Positions 43,799 to 53,300 of a DNA stretch of 64,000 nt are shown piece after piece (position 1 is the stretch's first letter; each line of letters opens with the position of its first letter). This DNA comes from an uncultured Lachnospiraceae bacterium. GTDB taxonomy: Bacteria > Bacillota > Clostridia > Lachnospirales > Lachnospiraceae. A model generated the notes under the pieces. It was not told the origin of the DNA and ran no database searches. It saw only the letters and a list, made by a program, of their open reading frames with translations. Position numbers and translations under genes: made by a program. The DNA lies in assembly GCA_946544235.1 (NCBI GenBank), contig CAMNMC010000105.1, positions 1 through 64,000 on the forward strand, written 5' to 3'.

Positions 43799-45856
43799 TT
43801 AAAGCATACTCGTTATTTTTTCATACATGCAATCTGCAGAGATTCCGAGCATCTCGCGAAGCTCATCTACCGAGCCCTGCGGAACACTCTCAACCTTAAT
43901 ACAGAAGTTTATTATCTTCGGTATCCTTATGTCGGTCTGGGATGAACCCAGCTCGTATTTTTCACCGTTCAGAAGCTTGGACAGTTCATCCTGGATCACT
44001 GCAACGGCACGTTCTCCGTAGCTTCCGGCCTCGCAGGTTTCTTCCGCAAATGCGATTATGTCAAACTTACCCGTTATATCTCGGAGAAGCGTTTCATCGA
44101 TAGGCTTGATAAAACGCGCATTAATAAACAGCGGAGTGATTCCTGCTTCAGCTATAAGTCTGTCGCGTGTTTTAACCGCTTCTTCAACCATATTTCCGCA
44201 GGCAATAAGTGCTACTCTCTTCTTAGGAAGCACTTCCAGGCCTGCCTGGTCATCATTTGCTTCAGATGAATTGTTCCTGTTATCGGATCTTTCTGCATGA
44301 TCCGAAATGGTTGAACCTGATGATTCAGCATTTACTGTATTTCTATTATCTGCAAAACCGATCTCGCCGGATATTATTTCAGACTTTCCGGTCATCAGAT
44401 CAGCGCAGCAATTTGTAAGCCCTTTATAGGCATAGCCACGGCTGTATTTTATCGCAACCGGTCCCTCCTGCTGTACTGCAAAATCAAAAGCATTGCAAAG
44501 CTCAGCCGCATTCTTCGGTTCGATAACGATGAGTCCCGGCATATCGGCAAGATATGCGTCATCATAAATACCCTGATGCGTCTCACCATCGCGGCCGACT
44601 ATTCCCGAACGGTCTATCGCAAATATAACGTGCAGCCCCTGAAGGCATACGTCGTGAAGTATCTGATCGTAAGCTCTCTGAAGGAAGGACGAATAAATTG
44701 CAACCACCGGAATATATCCTCCGGCAGCAAGTCCTGCCGCAAAGGTCACCGCATGCTGTTCGGCAATCCCGACATCAAAGGTTCTTTCAGGAAAACTCTT
44801 CTGAAAATACGAAACTCCGGTACCATGAGCCATGGCAGCCGTGATAGCAACTATTTTATCATTTTCCTCACCGAGACTGCAGAGCTTCTTGCCAAATACG
44901 TCGGTATAAGTCGCTCTTGTCTTTCTGACTAAACTGCGTCCGGTTTCTATATCAAAAGGATCTACCCCATGGAAATGCTCAGGATATTTTTCTGCATATT
45001 TATAGCCTGATCCCTTGGTTGTTTTAACATGAACAAGTATAGGCTTGTTAAGCCTGAAGGCCTTGCGGAAGGTCTTGGTCATCTCCTTTATGTTGTGGCC
45101 GTCTACCGGACCGATATAGGTGATTCCCATTTCCTCAACGAAGCTTCCCTGAACAAAGAGACCTTTAAGACTGTCCTTGGATTTCTTCAGACCCTTGGCT
45201 ACCTTGGCACCGACATCAGGGATACTCATCAGCACATTTTCAAGTCCGGATTTGAACTCATTATAAGATTCACCGACTCTCATTCTGTTTAAATATTTGG
45301 AAACCCCTCCGACATTACGGTCGATGGACATTTCATTATCATTAAGTACTATCACAAGGCTGGATTTCAGCTGAGAAAGCTGATTAAATGCCTCGTAAAC
45401 CATACCGCCGGTCATAGAGCCGTCGCCGATCACGGCGCATATCTTCTCATTTCCGCCACGAAGATCTCGGGCCGCTGCCAGTCCGACTGCAGCGGAAATA
45501 CTGGTCGAGCTGTGGCCTGTATCAAAAGCATCACAGGGATTCTCTCTCCTCTTCGGAAAACCGCTGAGCCCTCCCTGCTGACGAAGGGTATCAAACTCCT
45601 TCCTTCTGCCTGTTAAAATCTTGTGCGTATAGGCCTGATGACCAACATCAAATATCAGTTTATCCTCAGGAAAATCCATACATCTGTGAAGAGCCATGGT
45701 GAGTTCGACCACGCCAAGATTGGCGGCCAGATGCCCGCCATTTTCACTGACTTTTTCTATTATGAAGCTGCGTATCTCGGAGGCAAGCTCATCGAGGCTC
45801 TCATCCGGAAGCAGCTTGATGTCGTTTGGGTGTTTTATGTCTTTCAATAAACTCAT
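43799..45856 (-). CDS. dxs: 1-deoxy-D-xylulose-5-phosphate synthase
   Basis: Dxs condenses pyruvate and glyceraldehyde 3-phosphate, entering the MEP isoprenoid pathway. The protein has GGHLAANLGVVELTMALH, the TPP motif GDGSMTGGMVYEAFN, the glutamate-containing VGIAEQHAVTFAAGLA and DRSGIVGRDGETHQG. At 685 aa it is longer than most (about 620). The excess is mainly a Asn/Ser/Asp-rich insertion at about residues 489-542 (e.g. NRNTVNAESSGSTISDHAER) between the pyrimidine-binding and C-terminal domains. GGAG precedes the ATG. It follows ispA by 102 nt. Confidence 0.95.
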   Translation of the reverse strand: MSLLKDIKHPNDIKLLPDESLDELASEIRSFIIEKVSENGGHLAANLGVVELTMALHRCMDFPEDKLIFDVGHQAYTHKILTGRRKEFDTLRQQGGLSGFPKRRENPCDAFDTGHSSTSISAAVGLAAARDLRGGNEKICAVIGDGSMTGGMVYEAFNQLSQLKSSLVIVLNDNEMSIDRNVGGVSKYLNRMRVGESYNEFKSGLENVLMSIPDVGAKVAKGLKKSKDSLKGLFVQGSFVEEMGITYIGPVDGHNIKEMTKTFRKAFRLNKPILVHVKTTKGSGYKYAEKYPEHFHGVDPFDIETGRSLVRKTRATYTDVFGKKLCSLGEENDKIVAITAAMAHGTGVSYFQKSFPERTFDVGIAEQHAVTFAAGLAAGGYIPVVAIYSSFLQRAYDQILHDVCLQGLHVIFAIDRSGIVGRDGETHQGIYDDAYLADMPGLIVIEPKNAAELCNAFDFAVQQEGPVAIKYSRGYAYKGLTNCCADLMTGKSEIISGEIGFADNRNTVNAESSGSTISDHAERSDNRNNSSEANDDQAGLEVLPKKRVALIACGNMVEEAVKTRDRLIAEAGITPLFINARFIKPIDETLLRDITGKFDIIAFAEETCEAGSYGERAVAVIQDELSKLLNGEKYELGSSQTDIRIPKIINFCIKVESVPQGSVDELREMLGISADCMYEKITSML

Positions 45857-45958
45857 TAGGATATGTCTCCAATAGAATATGTGTTAAAGCTGACGACAAA
45901 TAATCCATTAATAAATATTTATTTTCAATAAATCATTATCTATAAAATTCTTTTGATT

Positions 45959-47146
45959 TTATTTTTTTCTGTCTATCAGTTGCTTGACCAGATTAACCAG
46001 TAGTTTCAAATAGACATTCTCACTCTCAGCGACGGTGTCTACGCCGTTTGACTTAGCAGCCTTGGCGGTAAATGCAGAGTAGGTTTCATTAATAAGCGTG
46101 ATGGCAAGATCAGAAGCCTGCTTAACGTATTCCGAAGCCTTGTCGAGGCCGTAAATAGTTACGAAGGTTACCTTTCCGTTTTTCTCATCCTGACTCACGT
46201 CTTTGCCAAGCTCCTCAGGGTTTCCGGTGACATCAAGTATATCATCCTGAACCTGAAATGCCATTCCGATATAATATGCGGCATTCTGAAGCTTGTCAAG
46301 CTCTTCACCGGACACTCCGGCAAGCGTTGCACCGATAGTCATCGCACATTCAAGAAGTGCTGCTGTTTTATTTGAATAAATATATGAAAGCTGTTTTGCA
46401 GTAGGCTTCTTGCCGGTCAGAACCACATCAGCCGTCTGTCCGCCAAGCATTCCGTAAATACCCGGCTTGGATGCAAGTATGAACATAGCTTTTTCAACAT
46501 CAGTATCACCCGGACAGTAAATAAAGCTCTTAACAGCAGTTTCATAAGCATAATTAAGCAGACCGTCTCCTGCAAGGATGGCGATATCTTCACCAAACGC
46601 CTTATGGACGGTCGGTTTGCCGCGCCTCATCTCATCATTATCAAGTGCAGGCAGATCGTCATGTATAAGCGAATATGTATGGATCATCTCGAGTGCAGCC
46701 ATGAAATAATCTATAGCCTTATCGTGAGAACCCGGACCTCCGAAATCAATATTCTTATCGGGTGCTTTATCTGCTACACCGCCTTTATCTTCTGCCTTGT
46801 TCAGAACAGAAAAAGCCTTGTAGGTAAGATACATCAGAAGCGGTCTTACTCTCTTGCCGCCTGCTTCCACAGCGTATACCATGGCATCTCTTACCTTATC
46901 GGACATTCCGTCAGCCTCAGGAAGATTACTCATAACGATATCCTCAATGTAAGCACGGATGTCATCAAGTTTGACTGTTTTCTTTTTTGATGTCATCTTG
47001 CTGCCTGCTGCAGTTGATTTTTTTGATGACGCTTTTTTCTTTGTCTCGGTTGTTTTTGTCGTTTTAGCAGTTCCAGCCGCCTTGGTTGTTCCGGCTGTTT
47101 TGGTTGTTTTTGTTTTGCTGTTCTTACTGTCTGTTTTATCGGCCAT
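45959..47146 (-). CDS. ispA: Polyprenyl (geranyl/farnesyl) diphosphate synthase with Lys/Thr-rich N-terminal tail
   Basis: IspA makes geranyl and farnesyl diphosphate from IPP and DMAPP. Motifs are EAGGKRVRPLL, the first aspartate-rich DDLPALDNDEMRRG (from 163), GLLNYAYE and the second DDILDVTG. I choose ATG 47146 (MADKTDSKNS) with GGGGAGG five bases upstream, giving 395 aa. Residues 1-58 are a histone-H1-like tail of Lys, Thr, Ala and Ser (e.g. KTTKTTETKKKASSKKS), absent from usual IspA (about 295 aa). A second insertion lies at about 116-142. Family members at this locus normally lack both. Confidence 0.93.
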   Translation of the reverse strand: MADKTDSKNSKTKTTKTAGTTKAAGTAKTTKTTETKKKASSKKSTAAGSKMTSKKKTVKLDDIRAYIEDIVMSNLPEADGMSDKVRDAMVYAVEAGGKRVRPLLMYLTYKAFSVLNKAEDKGGVADKAPDKNIDFGGPGSHDKAIDYFMAALEMIHTYSLIHDDLPALDNDEMRRGKPTVHKAFGEDIAILAGDGLLNYAYETAVKSFIYCPGDTDVEKAMFILASKPGIYGMLGGQTADVVLTGKKPTAKQLSYIYSNKTAALLECAMTIGATLAGVSGEELDKLQNAAYYIGMAFQVQDDILDVTGNPEELGKDVSQDEKNGKVTFVTIYGLDKASEYVKQASDLAITLINETYSAFTAKAAKSNGVDTVAESENVYLKLLVNLVKQLIDRKK

Positions 47147-47270
47147 ATATGCCTCCCCGTGAACGATTATTTCCCGCTCGTTCAAGTTTATTTAATGTAT
47201 GTGATTTAAATCTCAACTACTATATTTATAATCCGATTTAATTATTATCCTATGGATTCGAGAACTCAAT

Positions 47271-47498
47271 TCAATTCTCATCCTCTGCATTGAGGATCTT
47301 GATTTCCTTCTCGACACCTTCCAGGTTGTCTCTGCATTTTTCGGAGAGAACAACACCTTCCTTATAGAGCTCCATCGCATCACTCAGCTTGGTCTCCGGC
47401 TCCTCGAGAGCCCTGATGATCTCTTCAATCCTCGCAAAGGCATCCTCTACGATGAACTTCTCTTCCTCATTTGTTTCTTTAATCTTTTTCTCGGCCAT
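47271..47498 (-). CDS. xseB: Exodeoxyribonuclease VII small subunit
   Basis: XseB pairs with XseA to degrade single-stranded DNA. The 75-aa protein shows the family pattern FARIEEIIRALEEPETKLSD followed by AMELYKEGVVLSEKCRDNLE. GAGGATAG precedes the ATG. It lies 106 nt after xseA, with a hairpin between them. Confidence 0.95.
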   Translation of the reverse strand: MAEKKIKETNEEEKFIVEDAFARIEEIIRALEEPETKLSDAMELYKEGVVLSEKCRDNLEGVEKEIKILNAEDEN

Positions 47499-47559
47499 CT
47501 TCTATCCTCTGTCCTGAATCTGATTTATATAAATCTATATTTGTCTATATATCTATAAA

Positions 47560-47592
47560 GACCATTCCGATGCTGTCGAGCATCATGGTCAG
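47560..47592 (-). repeat. Hairpin between xseA and xseB
   Basis: GACCAT-GATGCT-CGAC-AGCATC-GGA-ATGGTC on the minus strand forms a stem of two 6-bp blocks with a 3-nt bulge. There is only a weak T-run, so it is more likely an attenuator or processing site than a full terminator. Confidence 0.6.
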
Positions 47593-47604
47593 AATTAATC
47601 CGCC

Positions 47605-48873
47605 TTAGTTATCGGAAACGCTCACAACATCTGCATTTACCGTTCCGTCTGAGAGAGTTACGGAAATCCTGTTACCTGCGGAAACTTCCTTCACACTCCT
47701 CAGCGGTTTCTCATCATGTGTGATATATCCGAAACCGTTTATCAGCTTAGCCGTCGGCGAAAGTGCATGCAGCCTTGTGACATCGATCTCATAGCGGTGA
47801 AGCGTGTCACGATATTTGTTATTTGCAGCCGACTTAAGATTGTCGTGAAGCATATTTTCCTTAAGAGCTGCCGCATCAAACTTCTGCCTGATAAGTGTTG
47901 TCATGCTGTCTCTGTAATCCACTAGCCTCTGCTGCTTCTCGATAAGTATTCGCTCCGGATTCTTCTTTTCAAGCTTGGCGCGTAATACCTGAAGTCGTGT
48001 ACTGACTATGTTCAGCCTGTTGGAAATATCACTGTCCAGTCTGCTTCGATAGCTTCTGAGCTGTCTGATGGAGGTCATAACATCCGAAACCGCGATCTCT
48101 GCTGCGGCTGACGGTGTCGGTGCACGCATATCTGCAACGTAATCAGCTATTGTGTTATCAACCTCGTGGCCGGTACCGGAAATGATCGGCGTTTTGGCTT
48201 CAAATATTGCCCTGGCGACTATCTCCTCGTTGAAGGCCCAGAGATCCTCGATGGAACCGCCTCCCCGGCCTACGATAATGATATCAAGCCCCATTTTATC
48301 AAGAGTCTTTATACCCTTGACAATAGTCTCGGCCGCGCCCTCACCCTGAACCTTTGCAGGATAGAGGATCAGCTGAACGAATGGATTCCTGCGTTTTGAA
48401 ACATTAATGATATCCTGTATGGCCGCTCCCGTTGGAGCCGTTACGATTCCGATATTTTTAGCGAACTGCGGTATCTTCTTCTTAGCTTCAAAATCAAAGA
48501 GCCCTTCATTATAAAGCTTCTCTTTAAGCTTCAGAAACTCAGCATTGAGCTTTCCTTCCTTGTCCTCAGCAAGGATGATCTCTGTCGCATAAAGCTGAAC
48601 GGAGCTGGTTTTCTCATACATACCGATGCTGCATTTCATTACTACAGCCTGTCCGTCCTGAAGCTGGAACTTAAGCCCCCGTGGCCGGTTACCTTTAAAC
48701 ATGACAGCAGGCATGGAGCCTGTCTCATCTTTTAAAGAAAAATAGATGTGCCCCATGCTGTGGTATTTGCAATTTGAAATTTCACCCGTAACATACATGC
48801 TCCCGAGAAAAATATCATTCTCCAGAAGATTCTTTGTATGCTTTATTACCTGTCCGACTGTGTAAGTTTTCAA
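47605..48873 (-). CDS. xseA: Exodeoxyribonuclease VII large subunit
   Basis: XseA carries the catalytic core. The 422-aa protein begins with an OB fold (YTVGQVIKHTKNLLENDI, GEISNCKYHSMGHIYFSLKD). It continues with the nuclease domain (IVTAPTGAAIQDIINVSKRR, IIVGRGGGSIEDLWAFNEE, TPIISGTGHEVDNTIADYVA) and a helical C-terminus. The start is TTG 48873, with AAGGA ten bases upstream; the N-terminus fits the family. The gap of 119 nt from nusB is unremarkable. Confidence 0.95.
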   Translation of the reverse strand: MKTYTVGQVIKHTKNLLENDIFLGSMYVTGEISNCKYHSMGHIYFSLKDETGSMPAVMFKGNRPRGLKFQLQDGQAVVMKCSIGMYEKTSSVQLYATEIILAEDKEGKLNAEFLKLKEKLYNEGLFDFEAKKKIPQFAKNIGIVTAPTGAAIQDIINVSKRRNPFVQLILYPAKVQGEGAAETIVKGIKTLDKMGLDIIIVGRGGGSIEDLWAFNEEIVARAIFEAKTPIISGTGHEVDNTIADYVADMRAPTPSAAAEIAVSDVMTSIRQLRSYRSRLDSDISNRLNIVSTRLQVLRAKLEKKNPERILIEKQQRLVDYRDSMTTLIRQKFDAAALKENMLHDNLKSAANNKYRDTLHRYEIDVTRLHALSPTAKLINGFGYITHDEKPLRSVKEVSAGNRISVTLSDGTVNADVVSVSDN

Positions 48874-48992
48874 TTTATGTGCGTCCTTATCCGGTGTACG
48901 ATACTGCTATAGTAAATTGAACCGATTACAGTGAATTGATAAATCCTGTCCGATCATTACGAAATATCGGTTCATCTTATCCTGTCTTCGTA

Positions 48993-49460
48993 CTACGATG
49001 CAAATGACGAAAGGATTCCGTTGATAAATGCTCCCGCTTCAGGTTCGCAGTATTTCTTGGAAAGTTCGAGTGCTTCATTTACCGCAACCTTGAATGGAAT
49101 ATCATCATCAAACCTGATCTCGTAAACCGCAACCCGAAGGATGGCAAGCTCTGCTCTGCCTATACGCTTTATGCTCCAGCCCTTTGAAGCACCTTCGATC
49201 AGCTTATCGATCTCATCCTTTTTCTCCAGGATATCGTCTGATTTATTCTTGATATAAGCTATATCTCTTGCTTCTTCAGCCTCGATATCATTTTCTTCAG
49301 TTGCTGCATCGCTGTCACTTTTGGCAGCGCCGACTTTATCAACGCCCTCGTCAATATCCTTTATGTATTCCTGTACCTGCTCAGGCATCTCCTCATCTGC
49401 AAAAAATGATGCTCTGAACACTATTTTAAAAATATTCTCTCTTAATTTGCTTCTGGTCAT
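48993..49460 (-). CDS. nusB: Transcription antitermination factor NusB
   Basis: NusB binds boxA RNA with S10 and supports rRNA antitermination. The 155-aa protein has RSKLRENIFKIVFRASF at its start and the C-terminal hallmark PFKVAVNEALELSKKYCE followed by GAFINGILSS. Residues about 36-66 are an acidic Asp/Glu/Ala/Ser-rich insertion (e.g. AAKSDSDAATEENDIEAEE) in the loop between the early helices. AAGGA precedes ATG 49460, 35 nt after the Asp23 gene. Confidence 0.94.
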   Translation of the reverse strand: MTRSKLRENIFKIVFRASFFADEEMPEQVQEYIKDIDEGVDKVGAAKSDSDAATEENDIEAEEARDIAYIKNKSDDILEKKDEIDKLIEGASKGWSIKRIGRAELAILRVAVYEIRFDDDIPFKVAVNEALELSKKYCEPEAGAFINGILSSFAS

Positions 49461-49495
49461 TGTTTTTCCTTAGTTATTATTTATTGTTATTATAA

Positions 49496-49978
49496 TTATT
49501 TATCATCCGCGTCCATGTCGATTCCGGACACTCTTACGTTTACGGTGCTGACCTTAAGTCCGGTCATCGTATTTACGTTGGTCTTAACTCTGTCCTGAAC
49601 GTTCTTCGACACCTCAACTATATTATAGCCAATCTTAACCTCAATTGAAACATCAACAGAAATCTCATTACCGCTGAAATTAAGCCTGATACCCTTCGAC
49701 AGACTCTTCCTTCCAAGCTTTGTGATAAGCTCTCTGGTTATGTTTCCGGTAAGCCTTGCGACACCCTCTATCTCCATTACAGCAAGTCCGGCAATACTCG
49801 AAACCACATCATTAGCGATCTGGATCACGCCCTCGCCATCAGACTTGATGGACATAAGCTCACCGGCTCTGTCGCCGGATTTTGATGCCGCAGCTGCATT
49901 TCTGCCGCCGACAGACTTATCCTGATCAGCCTGTTCCTGCGCCGCAGCCACCTTCCTTTTTTTCTCTTTATCTGTCAT
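49496..49978 (-). CDS. Asp23/Gls24 family protein
   Basis: Asp23-like proteins are envelope-stress associated in Gram-positives and nearly always precede nusB. The start ATG 49978 (MTDKEKKRKVAAAQEQ) has GGAGGG upstream; the 17-residue extension in the track has no site. The product is 160 aa. The core (about 58-150) has GVIQIANDVVSSIAGLAVME, GVARLTG and VSIEVKIGYNIVEVSKNVQ. The first 45 residues are Lys/Ala/Gln-rich and probably disordered. It is the first gene of the large operon read from the promoter at 50148-50176. Confidence 0.9.
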   Translation of the reverse strand: MTDKEKKRKVAAAQEQADQDKSVGGRNAAAASKSGDRAGELMSIKSDGEGVIQIANDVVSSIAGLAVMEIEGVARLTGNITRELITKLGRKSLSKGIRLNFSGNEISVDVSIEVKIGYNIVEVSKNVQDRVKTNVNTMTGLKVSTVNVRVSGIDMDADDK

Positions 49979-50147
49979 CTGGTTTCCCTCCGTATGTATA
50001 TATTTCATAGAATAATGCAAAATATGCATCAGCCAGCCGTATCACGCGATGTAAAAACAAGTCCATTCATTTATATAAGCTCTTTATGTTCCTGCCTCGA
50101 ATTCTTCTTCTGGTCTTATCGTAGATAAAAATTTTTTAAATGAGATT

Positions 50148-50176
50148 GTTATACTCACGCCTCTATCTTACCACAA
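50148..50176 (-). promoter_or_regulatory. Promoter of the asp23-nusB-...-recN operon
   Basis: On the minus strand TTGTGG and TATAAC are 17 nt apart, with about 160 nt of leader before the Asp23 start. Together with the divergent promoter at 50217-50245 it accounts for the 324-nt gap between the Asp23 gene and the YfhO-like gene. No other feature was seen there. Confidence 0.6.
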
Positions 50177-50216
50177 CTCAAGGTGTAAATCACTAATAAG
50201 TTTTTTAAGTTTTTTT

Positions 50217-50245
50217 GAGACAAAATGGGTGGATTGTGATATAAT
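50217..50245 (+). promoter_or_regulatory. Promoter of the YfhO-like gene with extended -10
   Basis: GAGACA, 17 nt, then TATAAT preceded by TGA (TGnTATAAT). It lies 57 nt upstream of the ATG, downstream of a run of T residues. Confidence 0.65.
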
Positions 50246-50302
50246 TTTAAAGGTTATATGCCGTTTTTTACGGTTAAATGATGTGTGGAGGAAATACTTG
50301 TA

Positions 50303-53300
50303 ATGAAGGATACAAAAAGCAGCAATAATACAGCCATTGATACAACGAAAGAGAATAATAAATCAATCAAAAAGAAAGACAAAAACACTAAAGAAGGACT
50401 GCCAAAGAAGCACGAAAAAAGTCTTCTATACGTACTTGCCTTTGCCATACCATTTGCAGTTGCTCTGATCGCACTTGCCATGGGAGGCTTTGCTCCGTTC
50501 GGAGATAAGGATGTTCTGACAACCGGCGGCTTTGAAAAATACAGATATTTTCTTAATGATCTGCATGACAAGGTGAATGAAGGGACGATAAACACTACAG
50601 GTCTGGTATCATCACAGGGATACAGTGTATCCTCTTTCTGGGCTTATTACCTTTCAGATCCGACCAACCTCATCACTCTGCTCTTCTCCAAGGACAGTAT
50701 GGCAGATGTGCTGAATCTTTTATATGCCATAAAGCTTGGTCTTGCAGGTCTCTTCTTCAGCTTCTTCCTTTCTTACAGAAGACGTATTTCTGCAGAAAAG
50801 AAGCTCGTTATGGAAGGCGAAAGAGCTGATATCATAACCACCTACAGAGAGAAGATAGCCGCTAAAAAGAAGGCAAAGCTTGTTGCGAAGAGTGGTGCCA
50901 AGAATGCCAAGAACCAGCAGTTTGATGTTAAGCTGGGAGGAACTGATGACCCTGAGGGCGGCGCGCTTCTCTTCCTTAAGAAGTTTGATATGATCACTCT
51001 CGCTCTTTCAGTTACCTATGCACTTTCAGCATATATGCTCGGAAGCGGACTTAATGTTACATGGCTCGGCGCTGTAGCTGTATTTCCGCTTGTAATGCTC
51101 GGCATAGATAAGCTTGTCAACGAAAAGAAATGGCTCTTCTACACGCTTTCTCTTGCCGTATCCTTCTATATGAATTTCTATATAACGATCATTGTATTTA
51201 TCTTCACTTTTGTTTATTTCTTCCTTCAGGATTACAGAGATACAAGACATATCGTTACTACAACACTTTATAAAATAATGAGTGATATATTGGCGATCGG
51301 AACCGCGTCTCTTGTAATAGTTACATCGATGAGAAGCAGTCTGATGAGCAGTATGCTTTCACTTGAGTTTCCTTATGCAGAATCCAGTGTCAAGATATTT
51401 GACGTCATCAAGTATCAGCTTGCCGGTGTTAAGCCTGATGCCGCAACAAAAGGTTCAGACGGCGTAATGATCTATGCAGGTATATTTGTCCTGCTGCTCA
51501 TTTTCATGTATGCACAGAACGGCAACATCAATCTGAATACACGTATCAGGAACATTATTCTTACATCTGTTCTTTATGTTGCAACCTTCCAGACCACACT
51601 AAATTATCTCTTTAATGGTTTCTACTATACTAGTACAAATTCAACAGTTTTCGGATTCATACTTATATTCATGCTGCTCCAGATAGCAGAAAGCGTTCTG
51701 ACAAATATCGAGCATCAGAGAGGCACAACAGTCACAGTATCATTTATCATTTTACTGGGGCTTATCTTTGCGTCACTCTCACTTTCATCAAACTATACTT
51801 CAATGTCACCTTTCATGACGAGTCTTGAGCTTGCTGCATTATATTTCTTCATAGTAATCCTTTACAGAAATGACAGTATGACTCACATACTCTTCAAGAC
51901 TGTTTTCGGTCTTGCTGTTATAGCTGAAATAGCCGTATCCTTCGTAAATGGTCTCAGCAGTTCAGGAAAGAAATCAATAACTTACGCTGAGACAGACGTT
52001 GCAAGATACGAAGCTGCCGAAGATCACATCCATGAAACAGATCCAAATGCAAAGGTGGATGTATTTATAGATGGTCAGAGTTCTTCAAATCCAGTTACAA
52101 ACATGCTTGCCGGCATAGATTACGTTATAGCACTTGAAGGTACAGATCATATTGTAGATTACCTCGACCACCAGGAAACCTACAACGGAATTGAAATATA
52201 TAAGAACAGAGTCTCTGTTGATAATGGTTTCTTTGTAGACGAAGAAGTCAAAGATATTGCTTTTGATGACGAAGAAGTATTTAAATCATTGAATCTTCTA
52301 ACAAAATCACTTGGAGACGTAGAATGCTTCGATCTGCTTTCCGGTAGTTTTTCTGCCGAACGTGTTTTTAAAGTTGAAAATGATGATTTTATTGAGACGC
52401 GTGATCTCAGGCTCACTTTTGTAACTCCAACAACAGGACGTCTTTACGCTACAATCCTTGGAGATGTGGTCTGTCTTGGCGAAAAATTTTACGATCAGAC
52501 AACCATGTTTGTTTATACTCCTCACAACAAACCATCTATTTACCTGCTCACGCAATGCAGCTATGCAAATATTAATGTCTCTGAATATGACAAACTGTTC
52601 GATTCGATCAGGGTTAATGCCTCTGCCTATACAAATGACAGCAGACATATTTCCTACAATGCTGAATCAGATGGTTATATTGCTCTTCCATATGATCCGG
52701 ATTCCGGTTATGAAATATCGGATGCTGCTTATATCAGAATTCTTGATACAGAATACTGTCTTGTTCCGGTTAAGGCCGGTTCAAATGATATCAGTTTAGA
52801 GGTTGATAACTGTTCTATGGTTACAGCCATAATTCTGACTGTCATTTCTGTAATCTGTCTTATCGCCGTGGCAATGCTCGTCAGGTCAAAAATAGCCGGC
52901 AAATCCGAAGTTACGGAAAAGAATGGGGAATCAGTCAGATTCGGACGTCTTATATCCTTTGCTTCATCAAACAGAGTTTACATACTTTTATTTGCGATCA
53001 CAAGTATGGTCTTCTGTATGCTGCTCTTTCTCAGATCAACAACACCATTTGGTAAAGGACTGTTCCTTACACATGACGGAATGCATCAGTCTTATCCAAA
53101 TATAACCGGAACCATCAAATCATTATTCAGTGGTGATTTCAGCCTTGTTGATTATCATGTTGGAGCAGGAATAGATAATTATGTAGCAAACTTCCCGCTG
53201 ATCATAATACCTGTTTATTATTTAGTTGCACTATTCCCACTGTCAAAAATGCAGCTTTGTTTCACTCTGATCAGTTATATCACTTTTCTTCTTCCGGGAA

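Noticed and set aside
47147-47185. Upstream start for ispA (MNEREIIVHGEAY)
   Set aside because: The downstream ATG 47146 has GGGGAGG at ideal spacing. The upstream one has none.
50285-50302. GTG start for the YfhO-like gene
   Set aside because: The GTG overlaps the GGAGG ribosome site. ATG 50303 lies correctly downstream.
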